From assembly GCA_050943735.1 (NCBI GenBank), contig JBMNPT010000006.1:62001-126000 (forward strand): a stretch of DNA of 64,000 nt, in the 5' to 3' direction. The translations under genes were made by a program, and so were the position numbers. Source of the DNA: JBMNPT01 sp050943735 (lineage in GTDB: Bacteria; Bacillota; Clostridia; Oscillospirales; RGIG577). Below, one piece after another: positions 59,526-64,000 of the stretch. Within the stretch, counting starts at the first letter, position 1. Each line of letters begins with the position of its first letter. Below the pieces are notes generated by a model that saw nothing but the letters and a program-made list of their open reading frames with translations, was not told the origin of the DNA and ran no database searches.

Positions 59526-59560
59526 TAAAAAAGAAGACCTTTTGCAAGGCCTTCTTTTCT
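59526..59560 (-). terminator. terminator of the C_GCAxxG_C_C gene
   Basis: AAAGAAGGCCTT-GCAA-AAGGTCTTCTTTTTT on the minus strand (one bulge), 10 bp after the stop. Confidence 0.85.
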
Positions 59561-59569
59561 GTCGGGGAA

Positions 59570-60073
59570 TTATTTCAGCAGTCCTTCTTCCGCCAGCAAT
59601 TCCACCACCCATTTGGCGGAACGCCCTACCACACCGGTACATACATCGTCGTGGCCGCCGGCATCCAGGAACTTCTGCTTATCCTCGGGATCATACATGT
59701 GATAGCCCCGGCCCATCAAATGCGCCTGAATCTGGGTGCAGTCACAAGAACCATAGGCTTCTTCAAAACGTTCCAGCAATTTACGGCACAACTCCATGGT
59801 GCGGTCGTTGGCTGCCATGTCATCCATCTTGTCGTACTCGCGTCCTACCACTGTGGACAGCGCCATCACTCCGCCAGTAAACGCCCCACAAGCATGACCT
59901 GAACGGGCACAACCTGCAGCCAATCCAGTGGCGCTTTTGATCACCGCGTTGTCAATATCCAATGCGGTTTCCTTCAATGCACACAGTACACATTGCGCGC
60001 ATCCGCCCACTTTGCCCTCGTATTCATAGCCCCGCTCATACGCCTGCTGGGCCATTGCCTGAACGTCTTTCAT
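59570..60073 (-). CDS. C_GCAxxG_C_C family redox/metal protein
   Basis: A 167-residue protein with the family cysteines: GGCAQCVLCALKE, AAGCARSGHACGAFTGGVMAL, then SCDCTQIQAHLMG and DVCTGVVGRSA. Members are thought to bind metal or a redox cluster; no function is proven. Often near iron or oxidoreductase genes, as here beside feo. The ATG at 60073 follows AGGAGGGA. A TATAAT lies upstream (minus, about 60105) without a clear -35. Confidence 0.85.
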   Translation of the reverse strand: MKDVQAMAQQAYERGYEYEGKVGGCAQCVLCALKETALDIDNAVIKSATGLAAGCARSGHACGAFTGGVMALSTVVGREYDKMDDMAANDRTMELCRKLLERFEEAYGSCDCTQIQAHLMGRGYHMYDPEDKQKFLDAGGHDDVCTGVVGRSAKWVVELLAEEGLLK

Positions 60074-60155
60074 GAAAGATCCCTCCTGCATTTTTCTTTC
60101 ATTATAGCACTGCTGTACCATAATTTCCACCAATCTGCAGGAAAAAAGAGAAAAT

Positions 60156-60509
60156 TCACTGTCCCGACACGACTCGATACCCTGCCTGCGTCACTGCTTG
60201 CCTTACTTCATCGGGTGGTCTGAAATCTTTCATCCAAACCTGCACCTGTCCGGTTTTGAAGTCGGCCCGGGCATGTATCCCCTCCAGTTCTTCCAATGCA
60301 TCCACTACTTTGGCCGCACAATGGGCACAGTGCATTCCCTCTACCTGGAGGATCATCTCATACGGATACTCCCGGGGATTCCAACGTCTGAGTCTTCGAG
60401 TTTTCACCGGGCCGCTTCCGCAACAGCCCACTGTCAACCGGCGCAGATAACTGCGAATCGCCAGAATGGCGCACACCGCCAGCACCGCCAGTACGATGGC
60501 CGTTCCCAT
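60156..60509 (-). CDS. membrane-anchored heavy-metal-associated (HMA) domain protein
   Basis: 117 residues: an N-terminal helix (about 3-19), a cysteine pair (VGCCGSG), a basic linker, then an HMA domain with the metal site GMHCAHCAAKVVDAL. It resembles a copper-chaperone domain tethered to the membrane. Encoded 18 bp after the FeoB-associated Cys-rich gene and so part of the feo operon, where it may handle a metal near the transporter; copper versus iron cannot be told. Confidence 0.85.
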   Translation of the reverse strand: MGTAIVLAVLAVCAILAIRSYLRRLTVGCCGSGPVKTRRLRRWNPREYPYEMILQVEGMHCAHCAAKVVDALEELEGIHARADFKTGQVQVWMKDFRPPDEVRQAVTQAGYRVVSGQ

Positions 60510-60527
60510 ATCGGTTTCGCCTCCCCG

Positions 60528-60659
60528 TCAGTGTTTGCCGCAGCTGCGGCAATGGGAACAATTTCCACCGCAGCCGCCGGTTTTATGTTCTTTCCAGGCG
60601 GCGCGCCCAGCCCATATGGCAAGTCCCACCACCATAGCTCCTACCAACACAGTTGACAT
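60528..60659 (-). CDS. FeoB-associated Cys-rich membrane protein
   Basis: An unlisted 43-residue gene: MSTVLVGAMVVGLAIWAGRA, then AWKEHKTGGCGGNCSHCRSCGKH; ATG at 60659, TGA at 60528-60530, with AGGAGGAAA just upstream. One helix followed by GGCGGNCSHCRSC is the pattern of the small cysteine-rich proteins encoded after feoB in many anaerobes. The four cysteines could bind iron or a cluster. Lies 20 bp after feoB. Confidence 0.88.
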   Translation of the reverse strand: MSTVLVGAMVVGLAIWAGRAAWKEHKTGGCGGNCSHCRSCGKH

Positions 60660-60679
60660 ACTTTTTCCTCCTGTACAGG

Positions 60680-62848
60680 TTATTTGCTCACTGCCCGGCG
60701 TCCAACCACATGCAATGTACTGCTGCTTTTTTCATTGATTGGCCGGAAAATCAGGAACAGATAGACTGCCAGCACCACAATGGCTGCCACAGTACCCGCA
60801 CCAAAGCCACCGCCGGTGAAAAGTAGTCCAAACTGATAAATCATCAGACTCATGGTATAGGCAAACAGTGTCTGATATCCAATGGCAAACCAGGTCCACT
60901 TGGCATTGTTCATCTCCCGCTTGATAGCGCCAATGGCCGCAAAACAGGGAGCGCACAGCAGATTAAACACCAGGAAGGAATAGGCCGACAGCAGGGTAAA
61001 GTGCTGCGCAATGGCGCCCAACTGGCCAAACTCGCCGGCCTCCACCAATTCCAGTGCATCTCCGGCCACGCCATACAGAGTGCCAAAGACACCCACCACT
61101 TCTTCCTTGGCCACCAGACCCAGTACAGTGGCCACTGCAGACTGCCAAGTGCCAAAGCCCAGAGGCTGGAACAGCACTGCGATGCCCGAGCCAATGAAGG
61201 CCAGCACCGAGGCATCCATATCTTCCACCATGCCAAACCCGCTTTCGGTAAAGCCAAAGGAAGAGGCAAACCACACCAAAATGGAAGCCAGCAAAATCAC
61301 TGTACCTGCTTTTTTCATGAAGGACCAACCGCGTTCCCACATGGAGCGCAGCACATTGCCCGCGGTGGGAATATGATACCGGGGCAATTCCATGACGAAA
61401 GGAGCGGGATCCCCGGCAAACATGGCTGTCTTTTTCAGAATGATACCGGAAAGAATGATGGCCGCCACACCCACAAAGTAGGCGGAAGGAGCCACCCACC
61501 ACACGCCGCCGAACACCGCACCGGCAATCAGAGCCACGATGGGCATTTTGGCGCCGCAGGGAATAAAAGTGGTGGTCATAATGGTCATTTTACGGTCGCG
61601 GTCCTGCTCAATGGTCCGGGAAGCCATCACCGCAGGTACGCCGCAGCCGGCGCCGATGAGCATGGGAATGAAGCTCTTGCCAGAAAGCCCAAACCGGCGG
61701 AAAATCCGGTCCATAATAAAGGCCACACGAGCCATATACCCGCAGTCTTCCAAAATGGCCAGCATGAAGAAGAGCAGCAGCATCTGAGGCACAAAGCCGA
61801 TGACAGCCCCCACGCCGCCTATGATACCTTCCCCCACCAGGCCCACCAGCCAGGCCTGGGTGCCAATGCCTTCTAGGAAGGACTGTGCCGCGCCCTTGAT
61901 CGCTTCCACAAAAACATCATTGGTCCAGCTGGTAGCCATATCACCAATGGTACTGATGGAAATATAGTACACCAGTGTCATCACCGCCACAAAGATGGGC
62001 AATGCCAGCAGTCGGTTGGTGACCACCAGGTCAATTTTATCGGAAGTGCTCATGCCGATGGTATGTTTTTTCACGCACTGCTGCACCAACCGGCCAATGC
62101 AGGTATACCGTTCGCTGGTAATGATGGATTCCGCGTCGTCATCCAGCTCTTCTTCCACTTCAGCGATCACCGTTTCCAGCCGGTCAGCCAGTTCCTGGGA
62201 CAAACGCAGACCGCTCATCACCTTGTCGTCCCGTTCAAATACTTTAATGGTATACCAGCGCAGCTGCGAAGCAGGCACCACACTCTCGATCGCCTGCTCA
62301 ATCTGAGCCAGTGCCTGCTCCACCCGGGGCTGAAACACCAATGGTTTGGGCACATGCTTCCCCATGGCCTCCACCTTGGCTGCCGCCACCAGCTCTTTGA
62401 CCCCTTCTCCCTTGATGGCAGAGGTTTCCACCACCGGCACTCCCAGCATTTGAGAAAGCGCCTTGCTGTCAATGGCATCTCCCCGTTTGCGCACTACATC
62501 CATCATATTCAGCGCAATGGCTACTGGAATGCCCATTTCCAGCAGTTGGGTGGTGAGGTACAGGTTGCGCTCGATGCTGGAGGCATCCACCAGATTGACA
62601 ATGGCATCGGGTTTCTGCTCCAGCAGAAAATCCCGGGTAATCACCTCTTCCAATGTGTAGGGTGACAGAGAATAAATGCCTGGCAAGTCGGTGATCTCCA
62701 CCTCTTTATCCCCTCTGAAACGACCCTCTTTTTTCTCCACTGTTACCCCGGGCCAGTTGCCCACATATTGGGTAGCGCCCGTCAAATCATTGAACATGGT
62801 GGTTTTACCGCAGTTTGGATTACCCACCAGTGCCAGTCGAATGGTCAT
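60680..62848 (-). CDS. feoB: ferrous iron transporter FeoB
   Basis: A 722-residue protein. It has a cytoplasmic G domain (GNPNCGKTTMFNDLTG, WPGVTVEKKEG, DLPGIYSLSPYT, NMMD), a GDI helical domain (about 165-260), then a polytopic domain with the Gate segments (GAGCGVPAVMASRTIEQDRDRKM in pieces: IGAGCGVPAVMASR; LCAPCFAAI). It imports Fe2+. Full length. One operator-like dyad (62869-62882) lies just before it. Confidence 0.96.
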   Translation of the reverse strand: MTIRLALVGNPNCGKTTMFNDLTGATQYVGNWPGVTVEKKEGRFRGDKEVEITDLPGIYSLSPYTLEEVITRDFLLEQKPDAIVNLVDASSIERNLYLTTQLLEMGIPVAIALNMMDVVRKRGDAIDSKALSQMLGVPVVETSAIKGEGVKELVAAAKVEAMGKHVPKPLVFQPRVEQALAQIEQAIESVVPASQLRWYTIKVFERDDKVMSGLRLSQELADRLETVIAEVEEELDDDAESIITSERYTCIGRLVQQCVKKHTIGMSTSDKIDLVVTNRLLALPIFVAVMTLVYYISISTIGDMATSWTNDVFVEAIKGAAQSFLEGIGTQAWLVGLVGEGIIGGVGAVIGFVPQMLLLFFMLAILEDCGYMARVAFIMDRIFRRFGLSGKSFIPMLIGAGCGVPAVMASRTIEQDRDRKMTIMTTTFIPCGAKMPIVALIAGAVFGGVWWVAPSAYFVGVAAIILSGIILKKTAMFAGDPAPFVMELPRYHIPTAGNVLRSMWERGWSFMKKAGTVILLASILVWFASSFGFTESGFGMVEDMDASVLAFIGSGIAVLFQPLGFGTWQSAVATVLGLVAKEEVVGVFGTLYGVAGDALELVEAGEFGQLGAIAQHFTLLSAYSFLVFNLLCAPCFAAIGAIKREMNNAKWTWFAIGYQTLFAYTMSLMIYQFGLLFTGGGFGAGTVAAIVVLAVYLFLIFRPINEKSSSTLHVVGRRAVSK

Positions 62849-62868
62849 AGTTCTCTTCCTTTCTATAA

Positions 62869-62882
62869 TTAGCTCTTGCTAA
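62869..62882 (-). promoter_or_regulatory. operator-like dyad before feoB
   Basis: TTAGC-TCTT-GCTAA, same arms as the dyad at 63381-63394. A possible internal promoter overlaps it (minus TTGCAT-17-AATTAT). Confidence 0.55.
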
Positions 62883-62905
62883 CCCCTATGCAAAAAAAGA
62901 ATCCC

Positions 62906-63127
62906 TCACTCCACCTGAATCATTTCGGCATCGGCTCTGCGCAGCGAAAGCTCATAGCCCCGTACGGTCACTTCCACTGGATCGCCCAGCGGCGCCACCT
63001 TGCGCACAAAAACCTGTGCGCCTTTAGTGATCCCCATGTCCATAATCCGCCGCCGCACAGCCCCCTCGCCGATGATTTTTACCACCTTGACGGTGCTCCC
63101 GCAGGGCGTATTTTTCAGCGTTCCCAT
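62906..63127 (-). CDS. feoA: FeoA domain protein 1
   Basis: A 73-residue SH3-like FeoA: CGSTVKVVKIIGEGAVRRRIMDMGITKGAQV (in pieces: GSTVKVVKIIGEGAVRRRI, MGITKGAQVFV) and PLGDPVEVTVRGYELSLRRADA. FeoA proteins bind FeoB and support Fe2+ uptake. Lies between feoA2 (24 bp) and feoB (57 bp). Confidence 0.94.
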   Translation of the reverse strand: MGTLKNTPCGSTVKVVKIIGEGAVRRRIMDMGITKGAQVFVRKVAPLGDPVEVTVRGYELSLRRADAEMIQVE

Positions 63128-63151
63128 ACTCCTTCTCCTCCTTTTTATTGT

Positions 63152-63361
63152 TTACACCATAATGCGCATGGCCAATGACTGGGAGAGTGCCACCCGGCAA
63201 TCTTTAACCTGTACGATCAAATTACCGGCAGAAGCTGAGATAACCGTTACCTCCGAGCCCTCCACAAATCCCAGATTGGCCAAAAAACGCACTGTATCAT
63301 TTTTGCCGCGGATTTTTTGAATCACATTGATTTTTCCTGTATCCGCCATAGACAACGGCAT
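63152..63361 (-). CDS. FeoA domain protein 2
   Basis: A 69-residue FeoA: INVIQKIRGKNDTVRFLANLGF, GSEVTVISASAGNLIVQVKDCRVAL. First gene of the feo operon. Having two single-domain FeoA proteins before FeoB is common in Clostridia. The ATG at 63361 is used; GGAG lies 10 nt upstream, and the longer ORF runs into the operators. Confidence 0.9.
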   Translation of the reverse strand: MPLSMADTGKINVIQKIRGKNDTVRFLANLGFVEGSEVTVISASAGNLIVQVKDCRVALSQSLAMRIMV

Positions 63362-63380
63362 AATAACAATCACTCCTTTA

Positions 63381-63394
63381 TTAGCTATTGCTAA
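63381..63394 (-). promoter_or_regulatory. operator-like dyad in the feo leader
   Basis: TTAGC-TATT-GCTAA, a 5-bp-arm inverted repeat between the feo promoter and feoA2. Confidence 0.6.
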
Positions 63395-63413
63395 CTCAAA
63401 TGCAAAACGCAAA

Positions 63414-63431
63414 GGTTAGTTTATACTAACC
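63414..63431 (-). promoter_or_regulatory. main operator-like dyad of the feo operon
   Basis: GGTTAGT-TTAT-ACTAACC, perfect 7-bp arms, at the expected transcription start. The TTAG...CTAA form resembles sites of DtxR/IdeR-type metalloregulators rather than the Fur box. Confidence 0.68.
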
Positions 63432-63444
63432 CTTTCCTTTTATG

Positions 63445-63473
63445 AGTTTACCAATGCTAACTGATTTTGTCAA
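63445..63473 (-). promoter_or_regulatory. promoter of the feo operon, overlapped by a half-matching dyad
   Basis: Minus strand: TTGACA, 17-bp spacer, TAAACT. The partial dyad TTTAC-CAAT-GCTAA (63447-63460) lies across the spacer and -10. Confidence 0.75.
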
Positions 63474-63502
63474 GAGGTTTTCCATAATTTGTATTCTCCA
63501 TT

Positions 63503-63531
63503 TTGACAACCTCTGTGAAAGTCATTATAAT
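63503..63531 (+). promoter_or_regulatory. perfect consensus sigma-A promoter of the mini-protein gene
   Basis: TTGACA at 63503-63508, exactly 17 bp, TATAAT at 63526-63531; the only promoter in the window matching both hexamers fully. Confidence 0.93.
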
Positions 63532-63575
63532 GAAAGTAGTTTGAGTACGTTTTGGCCTTGCGAAAGGAGATTTTC

Positions 63576-63716
63576 ATGTCTGTTGGTCTGATTGGTGGCG
63601 CCGATGGCCCTACCGCGATTTTTGTAAGCAGCGTTCCGCCGCTGACACTGCTGCTCTGTGCTGTGGGAGCCATTGTGGGACTGTCTGTGGTTCTCTGGCT
63701 GGCATTCCGCCGCTGA
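63576..63716 (+). CDS. 46-residue membrane mini-protein with the OadB/GcdB GGADGPT motif
   Basis: Not among longer ORFs. ATG at 63576, 6 nt after AAAGGAGA, gives MSVGLIGGADGPTAIFVSSV, then a helix of about 22 residues and the end AFRR; TGA at 63714. The IGGADGPTAIFV stretch is the highly conserved signature of the beta subunit of Na+-pumping decarboxylases (OadB, GcdB, MmdB), where it lies in the ion path, yet the rest of that approximately 400-residue protein is absent. Own consensus promoter and terminator show a real transcript. Function unknown. Confidence 0.82.
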   Translation: MSVGLIGGADGPTAIFVSSVPPLTLLLCAVGAIVGLSVVLWLAFRR

Positions 63717-63717
63717 A

Positions 63718-63752
63718 AAAAGCCTGTGCCTTTTACCGGCACAGGCTTTTTT
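63718..63752 (+). terminator. rho-independent terminator of the mini-protein gene
   Basis: AAGCCTGTGCC-TTTTACC-GGCACAGGCTT followed by TTTT, directly after the stop codon. Confidence 0.92.
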
Positions 63753-63821
63753 GGTGAAATTCTCTACAAAACATGCTCTTTTTTCTATCATCCGCCCCCT
63801 ACAATTTATCAATGACCATGC

Positions 63822-63827
63822 TATAAT
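63822..63827 (+). promoter_or_regulatory. -10 element before the enolase-superfamily gene
   Basis: TATAAT, preceded by a weak CTACAA 16 bp upstream. GTGCATTTTT occurs twice in the leader (63832 and 63871); meaning unknown. Confidence 0.45.
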
Positions 63828-63881
63828 AAAAGTGCATTTTTCATTTTTACTCAAAAATCCAGAAAAGAAGGTGCATTTTTT

Positions 63882-64000
63882 ATGAAAATTACCCATGTGG
63901 AACCCATTTTGCTGCGATACACTCCTCCCAGAGCTCCTCGGGACGGCCTGGCCGGAATTCCCAGTCGCGATGTATTTCTGCTACGCATTGACACCGACGA
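63882..64000 (+). CDS. enolase-superfamily (mandelate racemase/muconate lactonizing type) protein, 5' end only
   Basis: The ATG at 63882 with AGAAGGTG upstream opens MKITHVEPILLRYTPPRAPR, then DGLAGIPSRDVFLLRIDTDE to the window end. KITxVExxLLR at the start and VFLLRIDTDE are the usual N-terminal capping-domain beginning of mandelate-racemase-like enzymes. Only 39 codons are seen, so catalytic residues and substrate cannot be judged. Confidence 0.72.
   Translation, partial: MKITHVEPILLRYTPPRAPRDGLAGIPSRDVFLLRIDTD

Noticed and set aside
1..64000. CRISPR arrays, IS elements, prophage, tRNA and rRNA genes
   Set aside because: I looked for regular spaced repeats, terminal inverted repeats with transposase motifs, tRNA cloverleaf ends and rRNA signatures by eye and found none; a tRNAscan/Infernal run would settle small RNAs.

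Overview
The window looks like chromosome from a spore-forming, low-oxygen Firmicute of class Clostridia, probably a gut Oscillospiraceae/Ruminococcaceae-type organism. Evidence is gene content and order. There is a ylxM-ffh-rpsP-khpA-rimM-trmD block and a yqfC-yqfD-phoH-ybeY-dgkA-era-yqzL-recO-mutS2 block. The sporulation genes yqfC, yqfD and ylbJ are present, along with strong GGAGG ribosome sites, frequent TTG/GTG starts and a T-box leader. Base composition is fairly GC-rich (by eye mid to high 50s per cent). I saw no tRNA, rRNA, CRISPR, insertion sequence or prophage.

Layout. 1-5.9 kb (minus): a cell-surface polysaccharide cluster with a MurJ-type flippase, an O-antigen-ligase-like protein, a GT4 glycosyltransferase, two tandem DUF4330 proteins and a DUF554 protein cut by the window edge. 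6-7.1 kb: a lipase-like DUF2974 protein. 7.1-10.9 kb (minus): translation and signal-recognition genes. 11-19 kb (minus): mutS2, recO, yqzL, era, dgkA, ybeY, phoH, yqfD, yqfC. 19-28.3 kb (plus): ylbJ, a GntR-controlled ABC exporter, cupin, MFS transporter, rlmA, DUF4230, cobC-cbiB and small orphans. 28.3-37.5 kb (minus): DUF1361, an MBL hydrolase, the nickel-pincer cofactor operon larE-larB-larC behind an attenuator-like leader, an AI-2E family transporter, typA and a GT28 lipid glycosyltransferase. 37.7-41.1 kb (plus): murC and a CIRCE-controlled htpG. 41.2-51.4 kb (minus): proC, hemW, lepA, secG, an EamA transporter, gpmI-tpiA-pgk and htrA.

51.5-64 kb is the most accessory part. It holds a T-box-controlled phenylacetate-CoA ligase with an ACT-domain partner, a nitroreductase, a dihydrodipicolinate-synthase-family aldolase and a flavodoxin/ferredoxin protein. 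Next come an FCD-type GntR regulator with HMG-CoA reductase and HMG-CoA lyase, then a C_GCAxxG_C_C redox protein and a complete feo iron-uptake operon with repeated operator-like dyads. A 46-residue membrane mini-protein follows; it carries the IGGADGPTAIFV signature of sodium-pump decarboxylase beta subunits and has a perfect consensus promoter. The window ends in an enolase-superfamily gene.

The most interesting signals are: (1) the mini-protein; (2) the HMG-CoA lyase/HMG-CoA reductase/GntR module with palindromic operators, which reads as mevalonate or HMG catabolism; (3) a T-box with a probable Phe (UUC) specifier in front of paaK, implying that aryl-acid activation serves amino-acid synthesis; (4) the larEBC leader and the nickel-binding tandem repeat in LarC; (5) facing sigma-E-type promoters between yqfC and ylbJ; (6) a perfect CIRCE in front of htpG. 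All family calls come from reading translated sequence and motifs; no database search was run.
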